A stretch of DNA of 64,000 nt from Branchiostoma belcheri (GCF_001625305.1 NW_017804009.1:572554-636553), one strand, 5' to 3'; numbered from the stretch's first letter, positions 30,011-41,918 are shown. Notes: generated by a model from the letters alone, not told the origin. Numbers and translations: made by a program.

Positions 30011-30685
30011 ATGGCAACAACGACCACGACCACGGCTGAGGAAATAGAGGACTGGGACCCGGAGCCAGCAGAACCAGAAAACTGGGACCCAGAAGCCAGG
30101 GAGCCAGCAAGGACGGTCGGGGAGGACTGTTACGACCCGGCGTGCGGTCGCCAACCCCGACGGGACGTCCTGGGCAGAGCGCGCCCAACACGCGGGGGTG
30201 AACACCTGGGCGGTCAACCCCCGCCACATGAGGGAGGTGTACGCCCGCTACCTGATGGAGCGGGAGTACGCCTACCTCCGCTTTAAGAAGGGGGAAGTTG
30301 TGAGGAGCATCCGCGGCCTCCGCCGCGTGCTGGGTCTACTGAAGAGGGAGAAGGCGGGGGCCCCGGAAACCAGGGACCTCCACAACTACTTGTGGGAATA
30401 CACTCCGGGGCGCCGAGACATCCCAGTCCCGGACCCCCGGTCCCATCCCCTCGAAGCCTTCGTTTCGTCCTGGCGGCCACATCCCCGTTTCGACATAGTA
30501 CGCCGCGTCAACACCCTGCGGGAGAGGGTCGGCACCTTGGACTTCATGATGTGCCGGCTGCGTCGTACCAGTACCCCCCTTTCGGACTGACGTGGGATGA
30601 GCCGCTGACGCGACGGTGGGAGCTACGATCATACCCGGACCCCCTTCCCGGCTACCAGGGGTGGTCCCGGGGATACAAGGACTAG
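30011..30685 (+). pseudogene. GC-rich unknown protein with two frameshifts
   Basis: The start ATG (AAGAATGGC context) gives MATTTTTTAEEIEDWDPEPA and ARTVGEDCYDPACG; a shift near 30160 leads to AERAQHAGVNTWAVNPRHMR, EVYARYLMEREYAYLRFKKG, VVRSIRGLRRVLGLLKREKA and RVNTLRERVGTLDFMMCRLR; a shift near 30555 leads to YPPFGLTWDEPLTRRWELRS and a stop after KD. About 220 residues, strong codon bias to GC, and helical/charged. Could be a retroelement Gag, but no zinc knuckle or known motif is seen. Confidence 0.45.
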
Positions 30686-33605
30686 AATGTATGCAATTGT
30701 GTGGACATTAATATGTGGACTGATTCCAAAGCGCCAGTTACCCCAAGATGGACCGACAAGGTATGATGTACGATGTAACTTTCCGTATTTGGTGTTTTGT
30801 TAAAATGTGAAAATTGTTTAATGTCCCGAAACTGATGCGGGTAGCCGGGGTTTTAAGTGGGCGAGCCAGGGTGACCCCCAGGGAGTTGCGACCCTGCCCG
30901 TAGGCCAGCTACACGGCTTTAGTGTTAGGATAGTATGTGATTTATGTAAGGGGATCGAGTTGTATTGGATGTTGAAATGATATGGAAATGTTTATTCCTA
31001 CATGAGTAGCGTAGGAAGATGTACTGGGTCCTAGTAACCCTTCATCCTAGTAACCCTCGTATTGAGTCAATGTAGACAAAATCCTCTCCTTCCATGTTTT
31101 GGAAGAACTTGATCCCAGCATCTTCTACTAATCTTGAGTCTGGTCCTTATCCCCATGATATGCCGCGAGTGTCACGGAGTAGATGAAGTAACGGTTAATT
31201 TAATATCTATATTTAATCGGTTAATTTAATATCTATAATTTATCAATATAATTTCAACACTGAGGACATTCAAGGTCATCCACCATTCAAGGACACTGTA
31301 AGGACATCTAAGGACACTACAGGAATTTAAGGGTAAATTGGTGGAACACTGAGGTTACACGTCTACGGTAGGTTACCTGAGGCAGGACAGAAAAACATAA
31401 CTAAATATGGTAATAGTCCCTTTTTCTAGGCCACATAACACAGATTTAGGGACAGCTTCAAGTTCAGTAATAAGAAGTCCATTCATTTGAAAAGAAGTAA
31501 ACGAGTCCCTTAATTTAGTTCAAGGTTAAACAGAGTTGTCATCAGAGAGATAGATGTTTTCTTGAGTCAGTCTTCTCTTGGAAGAGTCCCCGCCTGGCTG
31601 TGGCTAGGGGAGGGAGTCTTCTCTTGAGCGGAGCAAGAGAGGCTCATAGTGGATGTAAGCTCCGTTAACTGGGAATAAACCACATTAACAACTACAACTT
31701 TCCGACGAATCCTTTGTGGCCGACGCTCAATGACCACCGTACAAAAGGGAGCATCGCCACACGAGCAACTATAGAAACCTGAGATAAGTGGTACAACTGT
31801 TAGGCTACGGAAAAGATGTGTTTTGGACACCCTATAGCGTGCTGGATTAAGATAGTACCGCAAGGAGATGCACGCTACGTAAATTGATGAATGATTCATC
31901 TGCATCTGATGTACTCAATGTTGTCGAAGTGATTACGAACGTAAAACGATGCTGTCTTTCTTGACGGTAGCGTGTGCTCCTTTGACGATGACGTGGTTTG
32001 TTGTCATTTGCATCCTTGACATCTAAACTCATGTGAGTAGAGGCTGGTTGCTTCCACCGGCGTAGAGGTTCTGGCCGCCTTTTCTGGGTTGTTAGGCGGA
32101 ACCGCGTTCTTTTCTGGCACCCCAGGCGTCTTACGCCTACCTCTACCCTTTTCGGCACCTTGTTCGTTCAAGTTAGGAGTGAATAAGCAAGTAGGGTTTC
32201 CACTCAGTGTTTCGAACAGGTAGCGTTCCAGGTTGAGATGATGTAACTGTAGGATCTGATTTTCTGCGATGCTCGGGCTAGCCGAGATCAGGCACGGTTC
32301 GGTTTTTTAATGGCTGAATCGATCCTGGTCCTTCAATGTATGATTTGACTGTGATTTCCGAAGTCCCTACGTGTTGAAAGAATGCGACAGGCGTGTCGTG
32401 CCTGTACTTGGCATGTCCAGTATTTCCAACCGTGATATATTTCCGTTAGGGTTTCCTATGTCTGTGTCGAGCACCTGGAGACAGTGGTATGTCTGTCTCC
32501 TCGATGGTGGCTCTACCAGGGATGTGTCTGTATCCCGTGCCTCCATCAACGGTGTCTCTTCACAATGTAGTATTGATGAGTCTATTGTATGTTAAAATGA
32601 TCTGTGATACGATGATGTGACACGATGTCGATAGGTGACCGCAGATATGATGTTGATAGGAGATAGCGTGTTTCTCTGTGTTGAAACTGAACTGATGTGT
32701 GTAGGTTTACTGAACTGTTAGCCATGTTTTCAGTGTATTTTCGTAGAGACTAATATGATGATTTGTACACTCTAGTAGTATTAGATATTGGAATATGATT
32801 GACATTGCACGAGCACATGTTTGTATTCATCTATATACTAACACGAGTTGTAAGGCGACATGGTGGATGTAACCCGAGATGAGCGTAGCAGCGTCGAGGA
32901 CATCACTTGTGTGCAGCAAGAGGGGATGTAAGGAGCCCGCCCTATCACTATAATTATCGACAGTCGATCACAGTAATGGAGAGTGACATATCTAATAATG
33001 AGCACAACACGACCAACAACCGGCATACCTCGTCCTTGGGCCGATAGTGTAGTATTACGTTATGTTGATATATCTGATAAGCTCCAGAGATCCGGCCAGT
33101 CATGAATCAATTCTGTTATAGGGTTCAGACCCTACCGGTTATTAGTTTTGATCTGTCACACCCCGAGAGTGTTAAGTAGTTATTAGCTGGTGTAGCGGAA
33201 ACCACAAAATGTCACTTGTTGTGAAGCGCTGAGTAACTGACGAGACGGGGGAGTCCCGCGTCCGGATCAGGACAAACTCTACTCCAAGTACGGTCGTTAA
33301 CAAGGTTGTTCTTTCTCTACATTTGATCCATTATTGACACTGGAACATGGAGACAGTATTTTGACCAGCCACTCTGAACCATCACGGCATTTCTGAGACT
33401 TGGCTCTTAGGGGCTTTTATTTCCAAGTGTAAACGGGGACCAAACTTATCTCGGCCCGTGTTTCCCGTCGAATGACTGAATTAGTTTGGCTCAGGGCTGT
33501 CTTGCCCTACTTTAGCCCGGGGGCTTACGTCACCCCTAAGCTGGAGGGACTTGGCACCGCGCCCGGCGGAATGCGATATCTGTCACGTCCGGCCAAGGAC
33601 GATTA
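30686..33605. other. Long stretch without recognised genes
   Basis: Mixed-composition sequence with only short scattered ORFs on either strand. A small direct repeat, GGTTAATTTAATATCTATA, occurs at 31194 and 31219. TGTCACACC at 33166 and TGTCACGTCC near 33582 could be edges of an LTR-like unit, but this is unproven. Confidence 0.4.
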
Positions 33606-33926
33606 GTGGTCATGACTCAATCTACAAGACATAGTGTAAGACTGCCAAACTGCACGTGGAAGTTGTTGTTGTCTTTGTCAAGAGGGCTGGAGGGAATCCA
33701 ACTCGAATCCTTCTTCAAGAAGCGAACAGAAGGATCAACAAGAGGGCACAGTTGCAAACTGGAGGTCCCTTTGGCCAAGGGAAGAGTTAGACGACAGTCA
33801 TTTAGCGTCCGGGTCGTTAGGGATTGGAACAGTCTACCACAGGCCGTAATTGACTCAGAGTCAGTAAATGAGTTCAAGACGAACCTAGACAAATACTGGG
33901 AGAGCATAAAGTATAACACTGAGTGA
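33606..33926 (+). pseudogene. LINE RT C-terminal tail (CR1/L2-like)
   Basis: The frame reads LLLSLSRGLEGIQLESFFKK, then STRGHSCKLEVPLAKGRVRR and QSFSVRVVRDWNSLPQAVID, ending VNEFKTNLDKYW before a stop. The RGH..KL...R..FF..RVV..WNSLP..V....S...FK..LD pattern is the end of many LINE ORF2 proteins. Upstream RT is missing, so it is 5'-truncated. Confidence 0.8.
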
Positions 33927-35149
33927 AGTCGAGATCGGGATCACCACAGGATTACCTCTCATCCCGAAGACGGTATCAAGGTCTAAGTGGTTGCGATAGG
34001 TGGAGTTTACTATGATAGTGTTTTTAATGCTTGTTATATTCTTTTCTCTCGTTACGCATTTGTTCGGTAAGAGCAGAATGTAAGGCGCGCCCGACGCGGG
34101 TGCCGCCGTAAACCGATAGGACGCTGGTACCGACGGCCGGCATCCTGAATCACTGTCGTTGCGGTTGAAAGGGCAGCAGCCGAGCACGTTGCAATCTAGA
34201 GTTAGGAAATGAACACTCTAGTGCGGTCGGCTGCCGGCCTGATCACTGTAACCACACATAGCTTTGTGTAAGGGAAGGGTGACGAAAGTGTACACAAACC
34301 GTTATGCAACTGTTTTCATGCATTTTGATGATATACTAGTAACCGATTGTCCCATGGAATTCCCACATCGTGGCATAGCAACACTGAACGACAGACCTGC
34401 TACTATCCCTTCGATCAAATTGACACCTAGATTTTCGGACAAGTCAGTGAATTCAAGTGAACGTCAGGGAGCGACCCCAAAGGTCACTCAGCATCAGTAA
34501 GATAGACTCAGCATCAGTAAGATAGATGAGAAATTAATCAAATCGCCGGTTGCTCAGACGAATTGACGGGCGAACGTCAAGCAGGTTTCCTGTATTTGAT
34601 GAATGAAGTCTACGAATTACTCATTTTCGGCCTCCAATCATATTACCCTATTTCTAACGAGCTTCGCCTAATTCGGCCATGGGCGTGAACCAGAATCTAG
34701 CGGATAAATTCAGAAACACTTGTCAGAGTTAGAGTTGAAGCCAAGAGAAGATTAATAGAAGCCTCGTTACCAGGGAGAAGACTCGCACTCCGGAGTAAGA
34801 TCAGCACGTGTCTTCAGTTTTGTTCGGCCACCAAGAAGTGTTGGGCTTACGAGAGAATAAATCGTCGGAATGGGACTTTGGCTCTCGGAGATTTCCTTTG
34901 TCTGAACTACTCGACTATCACGGTAGCTTTTTGGCTATAAGGCCCAGAGGTTTACACCAGGCACCATAATATGACAAATGCCTGAATCGTATCATTGTTT
35001 GAAACTCCAGTTATTTGTTGCAGAACCTGGACTCACCAAAGAGACCAAAACCCCAGAGATCAACTAACATAGTTCGTAAATCATAAAGGCTAAGTGTCAA
35101 ACCTTGTCGACTAGAGCAAAAATTAACAGCAAACCACTACTATTATCTA
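33927..35149. other. No gene recognised
   Basis: 3' flank of the LINE tail and unclassified sequence. A short direct repeat, ACTCAGCATCAGTAAGATAGA, lies at 34486-34526. Only random ORFs. Confidence 0.4.
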
Positions 35150-35525
35150 ATGGCTGTGACATCCAACAAATTCATCTAAGCTGAACCAGCCCCCACTGAG
35201 CCAAGGCACAGTCCCCGAAGTCTGGGTTTCCAAGAGGCTGGACAGCTGCAAGAATAGACCTACCCCTAACAACCCATAAGTTAGATGATGTTCTGTCACA
35301 AGCCAATCAAGTAACTTCAGTGATACGCCAACAACTTGCTGTCACCATCACCAGTCAATGCAACTCAAATGTTGCAAGCTGTTATGAATTAATTTTCATA
35401 AATAAATTTCTGTGTATGGACGCTTGTCTGCTACATGGGCTGGTCCTCGCAGCTAACCAATGTTGTTTGGTGTTCATCTCAGGTGTTGCTGAAGAGAAAA
35501 CACAAAGATAAGGAACAAGGATTAG
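35150..35525. repeat. Dispersed repeat R3, copy 1
   Basis: It matches 63600-63980 over most of its length (CTGAACCAGCCCCCACTGAG, CCCCGAAGTCTGGGTTTCCA, AAACACAAAGATAAGGAAC) with small indels. Non-coding; family unknown. Confidence 0.85.
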
Positions 35526-35630
35526 TATTATACTAGTATCAAAATTTTCTTGAAAGTTTGCAACGACCACAAGGCTCTTCCAAGTAACTTTAAAAATATT
35601 TTATTATTTAATTATTTTATTATTATTTTT

Positions 35631-35669
35631 TATTATATTTTAGAAAAAATATTTTTCTAAAATATAATA
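35631..35669. repeat. AT-rich perfect-looking hairpin
   Basis: TATTATATTTTAGAAAAA is followed within three bases by its reverse complement. It lies in an A/T-only tract. Cruciform-prone; no other function seen. Confidence 0.75.
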
Positions 35670-36628
35670 TCTTCTATTAAGCATGAGTAAACACAAGACT
35701 ACATAAAATCACCCATACGAAATATGTGTTGCGCTGAGTAATAACTTGGAACAAGTCTTCCAAAAGTATTGCCAAGCACATAGCTCCCGACCGCCAACAC
35801 GTAAACAAGATAATCCATCACAGATGTCAGCCGCGCCCAGCCTTACAGTTACACATGAATCTCAGATTTCTAGCATTGTCGTGAACAGTTACAAACGGTC
35901 GTATTGTTCAAGACGTTCAGAAGAAAATACTAGTTAACTGAAGATTAGGGACAAAAGGTTTGGACTAGGGATAAAGGGTTTGGACTAACTGACATGGTGG
36001 CGCGGCTAGACACATTCACAAACAGCACTATACAGAACACGGAGGCTCAACTAACGGCAGAATCGATCGGATTTCCTCCATGAGGACTTGTTGAGTTACC
36101 ATAACATCTTAAAGATTCATTCTACGCAAAGTTACCGTCCCAAAAGCGACAGATTGTAAAGATATTTGAGGAAAGTATGGACAACCTACCTCTTGCCAGC
36201 GCCCTTCCTCACCGACTAAAGCTGGGTGGTTGTGGGTCCTGTGCGACGGGATATCTGCCTGTATCCATCCGCCGCGGAACTGGTCAGATGTCGTGTGTAC
36301 CAACAACTAAATTATACGAAACAAATATTATCCGACTAATAACTTAACAAATAGAACACAATACGAAAATGGGACAAATCGTTTAAAATCGATCAGTTGT
36401 TACTAGATGCTGCGTTCTTGTCCGCTCTACTTTCTGGCGGCACTTGTGTACATCTTGTCTGTGGAGGTTATTCGGTGGCGTGGGTCGGTGAGGCTCGCTT
36501 AGGGTTTACCGGGCTTATTTAAGGCTCAGTTTATACACAGTTTTTCGCGATAGCGGTACTGCAGATGTTGGGATTGCCGCATTCTGTGGTGTTCAGACCA
36601 ATAACAGGAGCGGAAGAGGTAGAAAAAC
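35670..36628. other. No gene recognised
   Basis: Unclassified. Small tandem repeats AGGGACAAAAGGTTTGGACT/AGGGATAAAGGGTTTGGACT occur near 35947-35985. Confidence 0.35.
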
Positions 36629-36880
36629 ATGCCCCTTCTACGACGAACTGAACGTGTTCCTCGGGACAAATTATTCTACGCTTGGATCAAATATAAACTG
36701 TCTTATTGTGGGGGAGTGCCAGAGTTCGGGAACAAGGCTGTGCTAGATTTCAATGCTCAGATTTTAGGAAAGGTCGAGCGAATAGAATTTGACTGGACTG
36801 ATGTAAAATTTATGAAGAAGGTCCAAGCTATGAAGTCGCAGAACCTATGCCGGCCTTTCGACATAATCAAAAGCAACTAA
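36629..36880 (+). CDS. Unknown ORF
   Basis: Eighty-three codons from ATG 36629 read PLLRRTERVPRDKLFYAWIK, YKLSYCGGVPEFGNKAVLDF and EFDWTDVKFMKKVQAMKSQN. Composition is protein-like. It immediately precedes a TTF-type zinc-finger fragment and could be its N-terminal neighbour. Not recognised. Confidence 0.35.
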   Translation: MPLLRRTERVPRDKLFYAWIKYKLSYCGGVPEFGNKAVLDFNAQILGKVERIEFDWTDVKFMKKVQAMKSQNLCRPFDIIKSN

Positions 36881-36884
36881 TGGA

Positions 36885-37090
36885 TTGTACTGTCTTTCTC
36901 ACAACCTGGTCAACTCAGCCTTTTTTTTTTTTGGTCAAGCGCCCGTACACCAACTGGAAGGACGCCAGGTCAGACCTGCAAGAGCACGCCGGAAAGTGCC
37001 AGTACCACAAAATGACTCAGGCAGAGATGACAGCCTTCGTCGAAAACAAGCAGAATCCTGGACGTCGCATTGACTTATCAATGTCATCAC
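36885..37090 (+). pseudogene. hAT-type N-terminal zinc-finger (TTF-like) fragment
   Basis: After a T12 homopolymer the frame reads KRPYTNWKDARSDLQEHAGK, then CQYHKMTQAEMTAFVENKQN. F/YTNWKDA...H....YHK is the end of the TTF-type zinc finger preceding DUF4371 in ZMYM1-like hAT transposases. The T-run is a likely frameshift or error site. DUF4371 core sequence of the same type follows at 37540. Confidence 0.55.
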
Positions 37091-37415
37091 AGTCCGCTCG
37101 TGGGCGCATATGATACAGTTTGACATATATATAGTTCGACGTTTTAAGGTATAACAGTTCTGGGCAGTTGTGTTTGAGGTGGTGACGTGTCCCCTCGTGT
37201 TTGTTTGTTTATTTAGATCTCCATTAGTATGGACGTCAACTCCATACTATTCTTCCTGGAGTCCACAGCATTAAATGAAATAATAATAATAATAATTTCT
37301 TTTAGCAATAGCTCGTGGGCGCATATGATACAGTTTGACATATATGTAGTTCGATGTTTTAAGGTATAACAGTTCTGGGCAGTTGTGTTTGAGGTAGTGA
37401 CGTGTCCGCTCGGAG
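37091..37415. repeat. Dispersed repeat R2, two copies
   Basis: Two R2 copies in direct orientation (about 37095-37200 and 37308-37415) share CGTGGGCGCATATGATACAG, GACATATATATAGTTCGA, GGTATAACAGTTCTGGGCAG and GACGTGTCC. Between them is AT-rich filler with an (AAT)n run near 37280. Confidence 0.75.
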
Positions 37416-37539
37416 CGTTAGAGGTAGAAAAACATGCCCCATCGTCACTTCGTCCTGTACCCTTATTTTGTTCATTGTATGCTGAATAAAAAAAAGTTGG
37501 CCAACTCACAAAGATCAATATGCAGGGCCCAGTTTTGAT

Positions 37540-38125
37540 GGTGCTGGTAACATGACAATCGTGCGAAATGGCTGTGCAGCAAACTTCAAAAGAACGGCAC
37601 CACCAAGAGCACGCTACTTCCATTGTGCAGGCCATGATCTGAATCTAGCCCTTTGAAGAGCCATCAAGGTGCAAGATATTCAGTGCATGATGGAGACCCT
37701 GAAAATAGTGGGGATTTTCTTCAAGTGCTCCCCGAAGATACAGCGGGAACTGGAAAGGGAGATGAAGAAAGGGTTGCCTGTGCACTCTGTCACTCGAGTA
37801 GATTGACATCTCCAGCAGTGAATATGTAACCATGATTTAATTCGATTGCGACGATACAATACACTGGCCACCCAGGCAGCATAGCTGATTTCGGGCGCCA
37901 GACAATACAAAGAGTAAACATACACAATAACATACTAATGTAACCATGATGTAATGTATCAGACTTTTCTTGACATGATGTTATGTAATACACTTCTCTT
38001 GAAATGTAAACAGAAATTTTACGGGGCACTTCTCTGATTTAACTGTGTGGTAGAAATAAATCTAAATACTGTATATCTTTGAGCTGTGGTCTCTATATAT
38101 TCTGTACTTGTACGAGTGCAGACTC
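37540..38125 (+). mobile_element. hAT-like element fragment, copy A (uninterrupted)
   Basis: The DUF4371-type coding part (NGCAANFKRTAPPRARYFHC, AGHDLNLAL, then QCMMETLKIVGIFFKCSPKI, QRELEREMKKGL) continues into a 3' untranslated region ending ACTTGTACGAGTGCAG. The same unit recurs at 40556-41270. At TGCATGATGGAGACCCTGAA this copy shows the site before LTR insertion. Confidence 0.75.
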
Positions 38126-38399
38126 AGAAAGCTACGAATTCATTCACACATATGTATACATATGCATATATGTAATAGATAATATATAATGTATTTAATA
38201 ATATATAACAATGTTGATGGCTATAAAATGGATATTGAGTTATCATGTGCCTAAGGGAGGCAATGTACACTTCTTAGTTTTTTTTGGAATTTAAAAAAAA
38301 AGAATTCATTCACTTACAAGTGACGTCTATGTTTGTGTACAGATTGTTCATATACTAGTATAAGAGAGAGAAGCTGCTCATGTCAGTTTATGTTTTTTT

Positions 38400-38641
38400 T
38401 TGTATGTTAAAGCAGACAAACGGAGGAGGCCACTGCGGTCAAACTAAAGGAGCTAGAATTGGAGAAACTCGAAACCGCAAAGGAACGCCACGCCGCAGAA
38501 TACCAAAAGTTGGTGGAGGAAACACGCCTTCTGGAAACTAAATTGGCCCTGGAGGCCAATTCCCTTACCCCGGCTGCAGCAGAGTCCACCAAAGGCCCAA
38601 GATCGCCCAAGTTCTACGAAGGCGAGGATGTAGAAGTCTAG
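38400..38641 (+). pseudogene. Gag-like coiled-coil N terminus
   Basis: The frame reads RQTEEATAVKLKELELEKLE, TAKERHAAEYQKLVEETRLL, ETKLALEANSLTPAAA and KGPRSPKFYEGEDVEV before TAG. A coiled coil followed by P-K-F...G-E-D-V-E-V resembles the start of gypsy-type Gag proteins in which the capsid helix follows. Here hAT-like tail sequence follows, so it is truncated by a junction. Confidence 0.5.
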
Positions 38642-38674
38642 TCTGTCTGAAATGGGAAGTAAGAGAATGTGGAC

Positions 38675-38800
38675 CACTCGAGTGACATCTCCAGCAGTGA
38701 ATATGTAAATGGTGTAATGTGTCAGATTTTTGTTTACACGATGAAATGTGCCAGACTTTTCTTGAAATGCAAACAGAAGTTAAATGCAAACAGAAGTTAA
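38675..38800. repeat. hAT-like 3' tail, third partial copy
   Basis: GACATCTCCAGCAGTGAATA and CAGACTTTTCTTGAAATG match the 3' parts of copies A and B (37805- and 41085-). It contains a small tandem duplication, AAATGCAAACAGAAGTTA. Confidence 0.7.
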
Positions 38801-40179
38801 ACAGGGAACGTCCTCCGCATATTAATGACCTTGTACATAATTAAATGAACGCCACGCAAGGAGGAACGCCGAGTTGGGTTGCGGCGTTCCGTACGCTACG
38901 GGAGAAGGTCAGCTTGTGCCCCTCCCATGAGGCAGACCCACCTCACCATACCCTGAACCCACACCCGGCATCAACAGTACACAAGATAAGCCTCTTGCGG
39001 GTCGTACAATGACAATGTAGTTTTATCTATAGCACCATAATACTGTCAAAGTGTAAAATACATGGTCGTAGTGACTGAGAAAATGTTATAATTACAGTGT
39101 TTTATATAGTAGTACTTTTATACATGTAATCTATTTAATATGTGGCAGGCAGAACATCAATAGATACCAATTATGCAAATTTTCTGCGCTAGGGAAGGGC
39201 TTGGGAAGAGGAGAACTTTTCAAGTTCAATACTTATCCTACAACTTTTGGGGTACGTGAAGAAAGATCTGGGATTTTGCCAAGAGCGCAGAAAGCTACTT
39301 CACTGGGAGTTCTTCTACACCCGCCCGCTGGCATCGGAACCTTCACCCATGGAGCGACCGACACACCGGTGAGCTGTACCTTGATTATTAGTATGGGTGA
39401 GCCGGCTACTCGTATTTCTATCACCGGCCACTCTTTTACGTCTCGACTTCATTCGTTTGTCAACAGACGCACTAAAACGGCTAGTGGCCGCGCCGTGTCT
39501 CCGCCTTATTTCCATTGTCAATGAGACAAATAAAAAAACATTTACAAAGACTCATATTTCATGTAGGTATGAATTCTTGTTTGATAAAACCAATGCAAAT
39601 TTTCACGAAAGATTATTTCAGCTGAATCACTTTGTCTTGCTATGACAGTTCCTTACCATTTCAGTCACAACATCCCCACATGATTTACTTTAACTTAGTG
39701 ACTGATACGCAGGCCTGAGACAGGTACAGCTTCCAGAACCCAACAGTAATGAGGTTTCTTAAGAGTATGCATGAATTTGTAAATGCTGAACTTATTTGGA
39801 CAAAATGTTCATGATGATGTATGTCATTTATTTTCCCATTACATGACTAGCCTCCACAACAGACAGGGCGTACAAGGTATTCTGGAATAAACAAACAAAG
39901 CTGTTGGAGAACCGAAGATATTCGCCTGCACGAATGAAAGAAGAGGTGGATAAGAGGTGGAGTAAATCCAGTACTTCCAGCACCACCACCAATATTGGAC
40001 ACCCTCCCTGGGCTGAAGGCTGTTGTCTTGCCAGACAAAGAAGTAACAGTTAAGGAACAGCTCAGAAGGTAAAAGAAGACCATGGAACACTTGTGCTTGT
40101 AATAGAAGCAATCAGAAGAAAACACATTAAAAAATGGATACACGTTTCGTGCAAATCGCTCTAACATTCTGCTTGAATG
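38801..40179. other. No gene recognised
   Basis: Several random ORFs (for example 39201-39524) but no recognisable protein. Palindromic GTTCCGTACGCTACGGGAG-like bits near 38888 are not convincing. Confidence 0.35.
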
Positions 40180-40440
40180 TGCAGCGGGCGTCTACTATCA
40201 CCGAGAGCACGTAAGAAGGATGTTCGAAGAAGGCTACGTGAGAGCTGGGAATAAGTTGCTGCGGGCTGTGTTGCTGGCTGCAGGGCACTGGGGCTGATAA
40301 AATCACTAAGCAGTATTGGCAGCTAGCGGAGTCAAAAAATTTCCACATTCTTGACTTATCCCATTAGCTGCAGTCAGCTTTGAAAAAATTCAAAGTGGCA
40401 GCATGACGCTAAACCCCTCCTCGAGCCAGACCTGCCATCG
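40180..40440 (+). pseudogene. Partial paralogue of the 44453 gene exon
   Basis: GTAAGAAGGATGTTCGAAGA through CCTGCCATCGCTATTCCAG matches 44450-44716, with an internal deletion relative to that copy (the stretch coding SDCTSEP is missing). Reading: RRMFEEGYVRAGNKLLRAV, then FKKFKVAA-type remnants. Decayed. Confidence 0.7.
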
Positions 40441-40555
40441 CTATTCCAGCCAACATGTTATACAAAAGAACAGTTATACGACGTTAAGCGCTTCTGTTGT
40501 GCCGGACCGGCAGGCATCAATACAGTCTTGGCGTTTGACAAGACGTAAAATCTCG

Positions 40556-41270
40556 TGTTTTGATAGTGCTGGTAACATGACAGGCGTACGAAATGGCTGT
40601 GCAGCAAACTTCCAAAGAGCACCCTACTTCCATTGTGCAAGCCATAATCTGAATCTAGCCCTTTGAAAGGCCTGCAAGGTGCAAGATATTCAGTGCATGA
40701 TGGAGATGTCACAGGGTGACTCGGACACAGCTTGTCTTTGGGGACACAGATGTCCGTTGTTGCTAGGGGCTGTCCCCTAGCCTTCCATCTTTACCTCGTA
40801 GATTAGAACCACATGTACCAGGGAGGATATAATAGGGCTAACAGGGGAGATATGGGAGATGACCACAAGAGACTGTGAAGGAAGGTTGTGGATGTAGCAA
40901 TAAAGAATATCTCATATACAACTTTCTCGACTCTGCATCGTCACTTACCCCGATGTGACAGAGACGCTGAAAATAGTGGGGATTTTCTTCAAGTACTCCC
41001 CGAAGAGACAGCGGGAACTGGAAAGGGCCACTGAGAGAGGAAATTAAGAAAGGGTTGCCTGTGCACTCTGCCATTCGAGTAGATTGACATCTCCAGCAGT
41101 GAATATGTAAACATGATGTAATGTATCAGACTTCTCTTGAAATATAAACAGAAGTTTTACGGGGCCGGGCACGTCTTTGATCGAATTGTGCGGTAGATAG
41201 CTAGAAATAAATGTAAATACTGTATCTCTGAGCTGTGGCCTCTATATATTCTGTACTTGTACGAGTGCAG
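40556..41270 (+). mobile_element. hAT-like element fragment, copy B (split by LTR)
   Basis: It matches copy A at 37540-38125: AGNMTGVRNGCAANFQRAPY, FHCASHNLNLAL, QCMME, then after the solo LTR TLKIVGIFFKYSPKRQRELE, and the same 3' region ending GTACGAGTGCAG. A 15-bp difference near 41035 marks divergence. The DUF4371-type core identifies a ZMYM1-like hAT family; neither copy is full length. Confidence 0.75.
40707..40960 (+). mobile_element. Solo LTR, 254 bp, with 4-bp target duplication
   Basis: It begins TGTCACAGGG and ends CGATGTGACA, with TGTCAC/GTGACA as inverted termini. It is flanked by GAGA at 40703-40706 and 40961-40964, and copy A at 37687 shows a single uninterrupted GAGA there. 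It contains AATAAAGAATATC near the 3' end. A 4-bp duplication fits Ty3/gypsy-type integration. No internal region is left, so LTR-LTR recombination removed it. Confidence 0.9.
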
Positions 41271-41350
41271 CTCCTAAGCAGTTCTCAACTCGCGAGGGGG
41301 TTCCTGGTCCGCCGCCTGCTCACCCGGACGCCTGTAGACCTTCTGGTCTG

Positions 41351-41898
41351 TCAGTTAAAGGCGTCAAGTGTGTCCTCTAGTTCTTCGTAAAAATGTTCTT
41401 TTTCTTCCCTTGGCCTCCCCTGTTGGGGTGCATAAGCCTGTATAAAGGCGATCTTGTAGCTTTCTATGTTTAGTGTTATCGCAATGATGCGGTTGCTTAC
41501 ATTAAATACTTTTTCAATATTTTGTGAAAAGTCTGGGTCGAGGAAGAAACCCACGCCGTGTCTCGAGTTTTCCTCACTTCCCGAATAAATGAGTTCATAG
41601 TTGTGTACTGTTTTCCTTCCGTTCCCTTTCAGGCGTGTTTCTGCAACTCCCAGCAGTTTGAGCTGCCGTTCCTCCATCAAATCAACAATTTCTTCCGCCT
41701 TCCCACGTATGGTACCAGCATTAAGGGTCCCTACATTCACGTATCCAGTACTCTTAGTCCATTTCCGTTCCGTCGTTTTCCTTGAGGTCCGACCATTCGA
41801 GGCTGACTGCGTAATTCTTGAGCAAGTAGAGTAGATCCACCGCCGGCTTGCTAGGCCTGTCGCGGCTTCGCCGCTGCCGTTAGCGTTACCCAGGAGGT
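41351..41898 (-). pseudogene. LINE APE endonuclease, duplicate copy at gap
   Basis: On the minus strand from 41898: WTKSTGY, VNVGTLNAGTIRGKAEEIVD, LLGVAETRLKGNGRK, GVGFFLDPDFSQNIEK and KIAFIQAYAPQQGRP. It is nearly identical to 42228-42768 (a handful of differences). It reaches a stop after DTLDAFN at 41351 where the copies diverge. Confidence 0.8.
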
Positions 41899-41918
41899 NN
41901 NNNNNNNNNNNNNNNNNN
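41899..41918. other. Assembly gap (20 N)
   Basis: Twenty N; true size unknown. It separates the two copies of the endonuclease segment. Confidence 1.

Noticed and set aside
31567..32158. Minus-strand ORFs of 103-112 codons
   Set aside because: Composition is not protein-like, and there are no motifs or splice signals; random open frames.
33166..33590. Possible LTR bounded by TGTCAC motifs
   Set aside because: The two TGTCAC sites are in direct orientation, with no inverted terminus, target duplication or second copy in the window.
35590..35660. Possible origin or scaffold-attachment site in the AT-rich tract
   Set aside because: Only base composition and one hairpin support it.
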